Shown piece after piece: positions 43,201-55,200 of a stretch of 64,000 nt of DNA (positions are counted from its first letter, which is position 1; each line of letters begins with the position of its first letter). The DNA comes from Brachypodius melanocephalos. Its lineage: Eukaryota; Chordata; Aves; Passeriformes; Pycnonotidae. The translations under genes were made by a program, and so were the position numbers. A model generated the notes under the pieces. That model was not told the DNA's origin and searched no databases. It saw only the letters and a program-made list of their open reading frames with translations. Where the stretch lies: assembly GCA_013398615.1 (NCBI GenBank), contig VZSR01003806.1, positions 15,894,681 to 15,958,680 of the forward strand, read 5' to 3'.

Positions 43201-46200
43201 CTGTCAAGATAACAGCTGCTACTTTTTCCATAGTTCTTTTAAAAGATCACTGAGATCAAAACTTAGAGATGGAAAAGACCTATTTATAAGAACAAATTGC
43301 ACTGTTAATAGCTCCTTTCCTTTGTGGCTTGGAAGGTACTTTAAAGGCTTACTGAATGAAACCTTTCAGTATATTCAAGGCAAAGTATATAGTTAATAAT
43401 ATTATTGCTGGATATGCTATTGACTGGCTGACCTTGGTGAAACTACCATACTTGTTTCACAGGGAATAAAATGGAGATGAGTTATACTTACACAGCTGTC
43501 TGGTGACATAACCTATTCTTTTTGACATCCAGCTTTTTGCTCTGATCACAAATGTTCACTATTCCATATTCTTGCAGGATTCTGCTCTGGAGAATAGTCC
43601 CAACTGCATGATTCAATGTAGATCTAAATTACTGAGATCCAGGTCTCAAACTGTTACATATATTTTTATACTTTCATTAATATCAGGGGAAGTGTGCCAG
43701 TTCACACCAAAGAGAATCTGCAACATCAGGAATGATGAGCAAAAATAGGAAACAAATGTGGCAAAACCCCAAAAAATCTCATAGTAACATAATTTCAGAA
43801 CTCAAAGTTTACAGGCAGAATGATATTTATGACACTAACAGTGTCTGCCTTGGAGAACATAAAACACTGTTTACATAGAAAATATTGTAAACAGTGCAAA
43901 ACCACTCTTTTTTTGGTTTTGTTTTTGTTTCTGTTTCTGTTTTTGTTTTTGTGAAAGAAGGTGCATTCCTAGTAGATGGGAAGAGCAAACTAAGCATCCA
44001 TGGAAAGATTTTTCCCTTTGATGAGTGTATCTCGTATACCTTTTAAAATGATGGCCTAGAAAAGTAAAATAAGACATTTCTTGACTGGAGTCCTGCAGCA
44101 AACTATTCTGCTCAGCAAAGTGCTGGGTTTATCTGATGGTCATGGTAAGCTGAACTTCAGACGATACAGTAAGGGTTTCCCAACATGTAACTTGTTAATG
44201 AACCCTTCTCATAGTTCATTCAAAGATAGAAGGGGCTCTGTCTCCTGTTACTCCTACAGCAGGGTTGCTGAGTGCATTGGTACACTGTAAGCGACTGGGT
44301 GGATCTGTGGTCACCGAGTCTAAAGAACCTCTGGCAATGTAATCCACTGGATGGCATTTGGTGCACAAATCAAAACCAGCTTGGTTTTAAGCTGCATTTT
44401 TTCACTAATCTTGGCTGTCATCAAATAATTTTAGGTGGAATTAAGCTTGACTGTCTGTAGCTACCTAGAAGTCTACAGTCTGGTTGTGTCAGTGGGGAGA
44501 GTGCAGCATCAAGATGCCTTTTCCATCCCAACAAGAGACTCATCCCTTGAGTGAACCAGCAGTGTGTTCCACCTGATCATCCTGGAAAGTTTGTGTGTTA
44601 TGCTGGAGTGAGGCCCCATAGTGGCCTCAAATCGGTGTCAGTGAAGTAATGTCTCATTTTTCTGCATGGAATCACGGGCAGGAGGAGATGACTCCCTAGG
44701 AATTCTCCAAACACTTATGAAGGGATTGCATAATGCCAGCTGGGAAGGTTATACCACATCTCTAAAATAAGATATTGCAGGGATGTCTGACCAGTCTAGA
44801 TCAAGAAGTTGGACACCCTGGATGAAAAGCATTGGACTTGTGCATTATGTATGTTTTCAGTACATATGAGATCATGGTGGAACAGCAATGTCTGCCTCTG
44901 ACTTATTTAGAGTATATGTAATCTTGGCATATTGACTGTGGCTGGCTGATATACTGGCTCAGTAAACAGCCATTTTTATAACCTGTTTACTTCCCTGTTT
45001 GTGTCCTGTGTGTTTCTCTCTTTTTCCAAGAATGTTTTTCCTTTTCTCCATCTTATTTAAGAACAGAGTAGCTGCTAAGTCCTTTGCATGATGTTAGATG
45101 ATTGCTGTGTTTGTCAAGATGAGTCTCAGTAAAACACTCATCTATGAAGGAGCTGTAGCCATGCTGAGCATTAAGAAAGTTGGATGTGATAAAGAACTAA
45201 GTAAACAAGGATCTGTGGGAAAGAAAGAGCATTCATTCACCAGGGGTGTGGGGAGAACTGTTATTTTTCAGTTCCAAATGCCCTAAAAGCCAACATATCA
45301 TTTTAACATACTGGTGTTAAGTGGTAACATATAAATAATATTCTTTTTCATGCTCAAATATATTGGTTTTGGGCATGCCCAGAGAAGCTGGGGATTCCCC
45401 ATCTGTGGAAGTGTTTAAGACCAGGCTGGATGGGGCCTCTAGCAGCCAGATCTAGTGGAAGGTGTCTCTGCCCGTGGCAGGGAGTTGGAATGAGATGCTC
45501 TTTAACGTTCCTTGCAACCTTGACCATTCTATGATTCTCTCCATAGCCCCTTAGTTCAGTGTCCTACTAGACATGGGTGGATCTGTCACTAGGTTGTTGC
45601 TAGCTTAAGCCAAAGGAATCAGGACTGTTGCACTTCAATTAAGATTTTTAGAAAAAAATTTATTCAGAAGGAAACATACTACAAGGCTAGACAGCTGAAA
45701 ACTAAAAAATGCCCAATCTGAGAACAGCTTATCATTAAAGCACATCTAGCTTCTGTGTCACGTTGGGCTGGGAAGGTGCTTCTTCTGGCAGTTTCTTCCC
45801 TGGAGCAGAGGAGGAATTAAGAACCTGGTGCTTTTACCCTAAGTCCCCTCTCATGTGATCTCAAAGCTGTGATCAGAGCTTTCACAATAAACCTCTGAAG
45901 ATGCTTTTGTGGTATTTTTCCATGCTCGCTGCACCCAAATCTGTGTTGAGAACTCTGGAGTTGCACCTTGGGCCCTTCTGGTGCCATACCCTGAGAGACA
46001 ATGGCTGTTACCCTCACACCTATTTCAGTGTGGTTTAACCTGCTACACAAGTGTGTAACTTCCCAGTGGGAGGTCATCTGCATAGCTGTATGTGCCACAA
46101 GCTAAAATGCCAAATCCATGCCCCTAGAACGCAAGCAACCATGAAACAAAAAGGGAGGAGGGAAGGAAATGCATGTGGCATAGGATGAGACTGAAATGAA

Positions 46201-49200
46201 ACCAAGATGAAAAAAAAGAGATTTTTTTATTGCTTTGTTCTCATGGTGCACTGGGTGCTTAGAATTCTTTGGGCAAACTCTGCTGCTTGTGTTTTTGGGG
46301 GAAATCTTGCAGACTCTCTTGGTATCACAGCCGTGCTTGAACTGTTCTTTCTGCTTTTGGGCTGCTACCCAGAGACAGAAAGACCCAGACCAATGAAAAA
46401 CATTCTCTTTCCCTGCAGACCTTGTGTTACAGGCCATACTGTTTGAGGATAGAGAAAGAAGAGATCCAAAGTACTTCTGTATTAATTTATTCTCTCTAAA
46501 ATGCTGCTTTAGACATCTATCGTCCCCCTCATTAGCATTTCCACACTGACCTGATTCTGCCATGCTTATTCAGATTAAATTTGCCTCATGCTGCAGTACA
46601 TGTATATTTTACAGCTGAACTTTGTAACAGTAACAGAATCAAACTCTAAAATAAAATTACTCTTTTAAGGTGACGGGATACCAGAGGAATTGTTTTGGTC
46701 TCTTAACAACTTATGTAGAAAATGCTTAGTGAGCCTCCTATCTCCCTTGAAGGTAAATCTACTTTACCTTCTCTTAAAAGTATGCAAATCCCTAAAGCCG
46801 CTAGGACAGAATAATGCCTTTCAGCAGAGTGAACTAGACAATTGCAGGTAATTTTCCTGGCTGTGAAGGCAAGCTAAGTGCAAGGTTCTTTCATATTGTC
46901 TTGTGGTTGTATGCAACAGTGATTCATAGCCCACGGTGATGCATTATTGAAGAGTTGTCTGTTGTGTCTTCATTGCATGCTGTCAGCTGCACGATAAATA
47001 ATTGATTTTACTGCTCTTACTCCACATTAAAGATATATGAGTAACTAATACACAAAGAAAATGAAGCTGCCTGTGTTCAAAAGATGAAGCGTTACTGGAG
47101 TGCGCTGCGGTAGCAGGAACTGCGAAGTGCCCACCACCGCTATCCTTTTCCCACTTCTTCACTTTGAGTCGGTTTGTCATGGCAACAAATGGCACATTCA
47201 AGTCCTTGCTGTTGCCTTTCTAGACAAAACAAAATAATTGTGGCGAAGAGCTGATAATACTGCAGAGTTGTGCTTATCCCCTTCCCCCTTTTTCTTCAAC
47301 TATTATCCCTCTAGACTGAAAATTCCCTTAAAAGTATTAATATTTTTTTAAGTGGCTGTAAACTGTCAGGAAAATGCAGTCTAAGACAGTAAATCCCTTT
47401 TTCCATATAAGACTTTGTTTATATTAAGCAGAGGAAATATTAGCAGGATAAAAGGGAGTATTTGCTGCAGTAGTACTAAACATCTATTGTTGAGCCTTTC
47501 CCTGGAAAAGTGAGGCTTCCCTTTGTGGTTTAGTTGCCAAAGTTCCCAGACAGGACACAGTAAGGTGGCCCCTATTCCAACATAGCGTAGGGAATGAAGG
47601 TATCTTCCAGCTCACCTTCAACACTCTTTGTTTCCATTACAATGGCCATCAATAAAATTATTGAGACAACAAATTTGTCCATAAGAGTTTGCTTTGGAAG
47701 TCAAATCAAGGAAATTAGAGGTGTGTGCTACAACACACTGTGTTGTGTCAGGAGGAGGGTCATGGCCAGGTATAACCACAGGTTACTGGGAGCTGTTGTT
47801 ATGACAAAAATGTGTCAACAGTGAATTGCATTTTGAGATAATAATAAAATTAGGATGGGAGAAGTGGGAGATGTCTGGCTGATGCATATCTGGATTCTGA
47901 TGGAATGAGTTGGAGAACTGAGTTGCGTCCTGGGAAGAAGAAACATGAGACACTGACAGTATTTGCCTAGAAAACTGTTGCCCAGATCTCTGTGTTTAAC
48001 AACAAAACATAGGGGAATTGTTTCTGTTGCTGAGGGAAACCACATATTTTTCAGGTGTGTTAGCTTGAGACCGCCACAAGCTAAGGTGGGAACACCACTG
48101 AATGCAGGGAATGCTTTGCCACAGTATTTCAGAATTGAATCCTGAAGACAACTGATCTATTTCGATGTAAAATGCAAGTACTACAGTGGAGTTCTGCTGG
48201 TGTGAATCAAGCTGGGATGTGATTTGCAACTTTATGGATGTGTTTCTCCCACTACTCCTGTGCAGTTGTGCTGAACTGTGCCTTCCTCCATACATTCAGA
48301 AGACATCAATGTTGACACAAGGACTTTAGGTGCAGTTGCTGGAACCTTTCTGATAATGTATTTTCCAGGCTAAAAGTGGATATTAGTAATAGTTGCATGT
48401 TGTAAATGGGTGGAAGATCAGAATTTCCAGCTTTCATTATATTCTCCTGACAGAATATGGATATATTTTGACATAGAAACAATATATTTTATGAAGAAAA
48501 AAGAGATATACTTGAAATGAAAAATTTGTAACTCACAGCAACATTAACTCCTCATAAAGTCCTCAGAACCAAACCCAAAGAGGTGTTCCTAACAGCACAG
48601 ATGGATTACAGGACATAATTGGAAATGTGATGGCATTGAGGGGCATCCAAATATAGTTCTTGTCATGAAGATCCTCTGGTCTACATAAAATGAAACAGAA
48701 TATTGTCCTGGACACACCTTCTCTGCCCCTCTTTCTGCTACCAAAAAGTGTTCAGGAAGTAGCTGTCTTAAAGCATATGCATTGCCTTTACATTCTGTAG
48801 GTAACTACTGCTTGAAAAAATAAGGGAACGGAATACTTAATAGATAAATGATGCTGTTTTTTGAAAGTAACTTATTTAATTCAGTTTATCCCCTCAATAG
48901 TTGTGAGGTAAATTAATTGCATTGTACAGGATAAAAAGAGAGCAACTAGTGAAATCAAGAGATTTGTCCTGGATTAGGATCTTCATCTTCTGTTTCCCAG
49001 AGTTTGTCAACACTGCAGAGACAAATAATTCAGAAAACACTGGAGTCAGTGAAGCCTGGGATGCAATTTTGCCTGCTTCATTTAGGGATGGATGGCTGAG
49101 TTAATATCGCTTCACTAGGGCCCTATAAAAACCTGGCAGTCTAGCATTTGGTTTAAGGTACCTTACCTTTTGTAAGGTAGTTGACTGAGTTTCAGCCCTA

Positions 49201-52200
49201 ACATCTAAATCTAGGTGGCATGAATCATGCTCAGAGATGCCCCTCTTTCTCTATTAACCATAAGAGTAGCATAGATGACAGGTTGAGACACAGTTTCTAT
49301 CTTTGAACTGGTTAACATTAGCAGTGGAATTTACACATGAATTTTCCAGGTTCGGGCACAGAAGCGTTCACCTTCTCTCTGCCCCCATCTTTTGAGTGGA
49401 TAACAGTTTGGCCATGGTTTGGGGCAGGGTTTTGTTGGGACAATAGGTGTAATAGGTGTCTAATAGCTCAGCTGGCTCTGTGGATTTATGCTGTGTGATT
49501 GCTTATATTCCCAGCTGAATCATTCTCAGATGAAAGAAGAAAAGTAAGCAAAAAGAAACAGTCTGTGGTCAAAGCCTTTCCATTCCTGACCTCTCCTCAA
49601 TAATAGAGTTTCTGTGATAACAAAAGTTGACCCTTTCTTTTGGTAGAAGCTCTTACAGGCTCTTCTTTCTACGCAGATTTTTTTCATTACATGCATAGGA
49701 TCTTAGTGTTGGTATGATCTCTGTTCCTCTGCCAAATGCAGTTGAAATTGGCTCAAAGACTCAGAAATTATTAGGCAAGTGCAGACAGTGTCATTTCATT
49801 AGCCCTCTCCCCTTAGGAAACAGACTTCAGTGATGGGATTTTAGCTGAAGTAGTGCAGTGTTAAAAACAAGTGCAGACACAGCTGCAGACACACCTGTGT
49901 TTTAATAAGAAATAATAACTTTTGTTGAACCTTGCCTGAAGCCCTGTTTTCACTGCCAGTTTAGCCCAAATAGCATTGTATTCCTGGCAGTTTGGATGGA
50001 TCTGTGGTCATGTTCCTTAATAAAATGATCCATCTACTCTTTAATCTGCAGCTTCAATGAGCTGAACATCAGTAGTTCAGTAGGACCTATGATCTGAAGT
50101 CTCCTTTTCTACACTTACTTAATTCTTTAAAACCTGATTTTCAATTGGATTGCCTTGTAGATCAGAATGTTTTCAAATCCCTATATTTCTGATATTCTGA
50201 TAACCAAGTTTGTGCAATTTATTTTTTAATACAATGATTATTCCCTTTCATAAACCTAAAGTAGCCATATAGGCATCTTGATGTCCTTGCTCAGTCAAAA
50301 CTCTTATTGATTGGTCTGATTTGGAAAACAATGTCATTGCTGAGTTCCAGACTGTGAGGTTTTTTTCTCCTTGGTGTTAGCTAGATAAATAAAGATGTCG
50401 GCTGAAGATGGGCATCCATCCTTGTTGAAGAATATTAACTAAATCAATTTTTTCACCCCAAAAAATCAATTGGTGCATTAGCAAGTCAGAAAATAAAGCA
50501 TTGTGCTTATTTTGCTCCCAGGAGCTGCACAACCAACTCTAGCTTTCAGAACCAGAGATTAAAAAGATCTAAAGTTCACATCTAAATCAGTATTGGAACT
50601 TCTTCAGGGTACAGGGAATCTCTGACTCATTTCCAGACTGGATGTGCATTTAAAGGGCACTCACATAATAACTGACTCTCCTGCCAGAGCTTCAGTGAAT
50701 ACAGACACATTTGACTCTGCATCCCAGTTTGTCTTCCAAAAGCAGTAAGGTGATGACAGAAGAAGTTACATTTATGAATCCATAACCTCATGAATTTTCA
50801 GCTGTTGCTGAAAATAGGATGTTGCTGTAAATATAGAAAAGCCTGATTTCTTCTACAAGGCCTAATACATTTTCTATGGGCATTTTCTAGTGAAATGAAT
50901 TTGTTTTTAAATGGTGTATCAAACTAGCAAGCTCATGGGAAGATGGAAATGTTACTTTAAATGGGAAACATTGTCCAGGAGCTGTTGTCAGAATCTCTGA
51001 AGAGTTAATTCTGATTCTGCTGCTGGTTTGATGTGGGGTGTTTAGTAAACCATCAGAGATTTAAGCTAAGAATTTTAATAGGATTTATTTACAAAGTGAA
51101 ATGAATGCATAATAAAGTGTTGTAGAACTTTGTATCTGAATCTAAACTTTCAGATTGAGGGTATTTTATAATAGCCACATCCTTGGGCTAATGTGAAGAA
51201 TAATTAATGTTTGCATAGTGCTTTGAACATACAAACTGTTATGGCAGTACTAAGTTTTAATACTAAAACTACTAAATACTGGGATTCTGTAATAGTCTCC
51301 TTCCATTTCATAGAATCATAAGATTTTATGATGTGTTTAAAAATAAAAGTGCTCTGAGGAAGGACTGTCACTTAAATTTAAGATCAAATACTTCAAAAAG
51401 GATTATATTATATGCCTGAGAGTTCCTCCTGAGCTGCTTCTCCCTGCCTGCCCTCACCCAATACAGGCTGAATTTCTGTATTACAAATGAATCCATCTTA
51501 GTCTGTAGCTAGAAAATCTTGTTCAGGAGCTACTGTGGCTTCCCAGCCTGCCTGGAGGGGTTTGTGGATATCACTGAGTTGAAACATTGCATAATATGTG
51601 AATTTTCCCTTGTTTTGGTGAGCCACTCCTTGAGTTCTATGTCCAGTTCTGGCCCCTCAGTTCAGGAAGGACAATGAGGGCTGGAGTGAGTTCCAGAGAA
51701 GGGCAATGGAGCTGGGGAAGGGTCTTGAGGGTAAATCCTGTGAGGAGTGGCTGAGAGAGCTGGGAGCATTTAGTCTGGAGAAAAGGAGGCTCAGCAGGAC
51801 CTCATCACTCTCCATAGGTCTTTCTGTCAGGCAGAAGGGTGCAGCCAGGTAAGGGTCAGGCTCAGCTCCCAGGGAACAAGAAGAGAGAAATGACAGAGAA
51901 GTGACAGAACAAGTGGAAATGGCCTCTGACTGTGCCAGGGGAGGTTTAGGTTGAACATTAGGGGGAATTTCTTCACAGAAAGGGCAATTAGACATTGGAA
52001 TAAGCTGCCCAGGGAGGTGGTAGAGTCATTTGGATGTGGCACTCAGTGCCATGTTCTGTTTGACAAGGTGGCATTGAGTCAGAGGTTGGACTCAGTGATC
52101 TCAGGGGTCTTGTCCAACCTCATTGGTTCTGTGATTCTGTGATTCTATATACTTGCATCAGAGCACACATACAACACTTCATTATTTTACTGTGAAAAAT

Positions 52201-55200
52201 TAAAGGATAATGTCAGGCACTAATGGTAATGGTTATGAAACATTCCTTATGGGCAGGTTAGTCCATAGTTTTCTTTCTAAGGCCCTGGGCACATGCATCA
52301 GTGTGTCTGAAGGACCAGCTTGGACAAATGTTGGACTTGGGTAATTGCTAATTTGCCTTAATATGGCATTTGATTTTAATATTTATGTAAAATATCTGGA
52401 CAGAGAACCCCACTGGAATAACCAAACACTGTATGCTCATAACTGCAAGTCCAGAACTCCATTGCCACTCATTTAACTACTAATGAATTTGGAGCCATCT
52501 GTGTCTGGAGCTGTTGTTTGGACTTCCCTTTATTCATTGCACAGAAATAGGCACTGCTAGGATGTCATTCATTATGTCCTAATGTATATCCCTAGATCTG
52601 GTTAGATGAATTGCTCCCTGAAAATGCATTTTTCTGACTTGCTTATCTGTTTTCCCTGAGTAATTAGCTCAAAAGTAGCTGACAACATCTTAGAAGCCTA
52701 AAAGTTGGTAAAATGAATCCTACCTGTTTAGTCCCTGTTTTTCATTCTGGAACATCTCTTCATATTTACCTTTGAGTCATAGCACAGACTTTTTAAGCAA
52801 GCAAAATATGCCTCTTTGTTACTGGACAATAATTCATAGTTTTTCACTAAAAAACAAAATTTGTGCTTCAAGCTGATCTGTTAATATAACTGCTGTAATG
52901 GAAAGAAACTAGCAAGACTGTGTCTGATACTTGATCTTAAAGACACTTTTTCTCAGCATTTTCTTTCAAAGCTGAACTTGTTAATGTTCTTTGCAACCAG
53001 AGTCTCTCAGATTAATGAACTTCTCTTGTACAACGCCTTGCACAGGACAGTCACAGTGTTTGCCCACAACACTGGCTCTACAGCAGTACAAAGAAAGGAT
53101 TGATTCTAATATATAAATATCAGCCCAACCTTGCAATATCCAGAGGAGAGCTTTTTAAATACCGGATACTTCTAAATTGAGAGTGACCGTAATTATCCAC
53201 AATTTGCAAAGAGAAGGAGAACAGCTAATCATGCAGTGCTCTGTGAAGCTTTGTCCGTTTGCTGAGGAATCTGGGCATGTGTTCAAAAGCCATGGATTGA
53301 AACAGTGCCCACCCAAAGGAACGGGTAACGTGTCTGTGACCATCTCTCATGGCTGAATGAAAACATGAAGAATGAGGGTACTGGAACATTTGTATAAATG
53401 TCTTTGCCACTTTCATATTTGTGACTGCAGAGTCTCTTCTCTTCTTTCTGTATGAGGGGAGACCGAGTTGTCACATTGTGTAGAGGTTTCACACACATGG
53501 TGTGGGATGGCCCTGTTTGTGTAACACATGTTATTAGGGGCAGCCCTGGATCAGGCACCTGTCTTGGGATTGTGTCTTCTGCAGCCTCCCACTTGTTCCT
53601 TGCCTGCTTTTATCCACTTAGGCAGAAAGCTCCAAAGTGCAAACAGCAGCTCTTCTGTATGTCTGTGTCATGTTGAGTGCAATATGGGTTGTAACCTATT
53701 GCATTGAGAATAAAAAAATAATTTCCATTTTAGAGCCTAAATTACAGGAAGGCAAAGGTGACAATATGGTACCACTGCAGTTGCCTGTCCTGCCTTTTTA
53801 ATGAGGCTTCAAAGTGAAAATGGAAATGAGCAGCTGATGTGACCAAGACATTAATTTTTCACTCCTTCCCTCTCTTCCAGCACTTAAATTTAGATGTAGC
53901 TCAGACTGAAACTGTGTGTCTTGTTTTGGCAGGAATGCTACAGAACGGAAAGAAGTTTGATTCCTCCAGAGACAGAAACAAGCCTTTCAGGTTCAAGATT
54001 GGCAGGCAAGAAGTCATTAAAGGATTTGAAGAAGGTGTTACACAGGTACTAATAAATAGTTCTGGCTGAACTTGGAGCTGGCTGAGGGGTCTGTGAGCTC
54101 AGCAATGTCCAGGGCAGTGGCGACAAGACCAAGTAGAAATCACAGTGTAGGATACAGAGTGTTTTTGTGAAAGCGTGGTGCATTTCAGCACAGTATTTTA
54201 TGCAGTTTCCTTCCATCCATCCATCCATCCATCCATCCATCCATCCATCCATCCATGGCTATCCCCTGCTAAATGAGCCTTTTCCCATGGTATGCATTTG
54301 GGAGGGGAGAAGTGAAGTCCCCTCCCCAGGTGCCATATAAGCCCTGTCCCTCTCCCGTGGGCAGCTCCACAAACAGACAGCAGTGGCCTCTAAAATGTTG
54401 AGGTGGCAGCTTTTTTATGCAGTGACCTCTATTCAGCTACTCCATAAAAGCCCAAGCTGCCCTTTTTGATGACATCCATGACCCAGCTACAGATTCTGAC
54501 CCTGACTGAATGAGGTACCAACGTGCACTGTTACCTTTTTATGACTTCAGACTCCCAGCTACAAAACATTCACTGACCAGCCCTATGCTGAGAGAAAGAA
54601 ACCTGCCCTCTATTAAGTACAGTGTGAGTGCCAGCATAGTAAAAGCCCCACAGTACAATTCACTGCCAGGTCTTGCTTTTTGTGCCATGCTCTGAGGGCC
54701 CCCCAGACATGAGGAGTGTGATCAGGCTGCTCAAGAGCACAAGTGAAGGAGATCAGGGTGCAAATCCCTCCTGACTTCCCATTTCAGGATCCAAGAGCTC
54801 AGTGTAGGAGCAACTGCTCAAATACTCTTACAGGAGCAACTTTAACAGGAACAGCTTCCTGTGCTTAAATAGAGAGAAGGGGAGAATGCAAAATTAGAAA
54901 CAGTCCACTGAGTAATGATGCAACCATGCTTTTCCAGAGAGGGGTGGAAGAGACAAGGGTTTCCAGCCCTATGGAGAAAGCAATGCAAGCTTTCCTTTTT
55001 CTCCAGCCAGAGGAATCCATTTGAGGAACCCTAGACTGTGAAAAATACCATGTTCCTCTGAAGGATTTGAGTTGGACTGTTTATTATTTGATTTGCAGAA
55101 AGGCTGAGAGAGCTCAGGACTGCAGAGCTGTAGGAACCAGAAGCCAGTGCAGATAAAGCAGCATCAAGAAGCGCTGGGGGAATCAGTTCATCCCTTCCTT

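Larger units (their letters stand above)
16634..53932 (+). other. FKBP1B: FKBP1B intron 2 (37.3 kb)
   Basis: A single intron of 37,299 bp separates the 48-nt exon 2 from exon 3. It runs from GTAAGG to TTTTGGCAG. It contains CR1 fragments at about 21.4, 26.1-26.8, 31.4, 34.2, 42.3, 45.4 and 51.6-52.1 kb, several A/T homopolymer tracts and two small CpG-rich patches (24.74-24.89 and 37.02-37.09 kb). There is also a GC-richer segment at 34.6-35.0 kb. No exon of another gene can be supported, although a 270-codon antisense frame exists at 28958-29770. Confidence 0.85.

Noticed and set aside
46102..46563. 153-codon frame on the - strand in intron 2
   Set aside because: No domain or family is recognisable, the length is near the chance maximum, and no splice sites or flanking signals support it.
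49159..49179. Short hairpin TACCTTAC / GTAAGGTA with 5-nt loop
   Set aside because: An 8-bp stem in AT-rich DNA is common by chance, and nothing nearby suggests a small-RNA gene.
51657..51995. 112-codon - strand frame near 51.8 kb
   Set aside because: It is the antisense of a CR1 ORF2 remnant whose true coding direction is +.
54049..54252. Repetitive MDGW-type frame on the - strand
   Set aside because: It is only the translation of the CCAT microsatellite.
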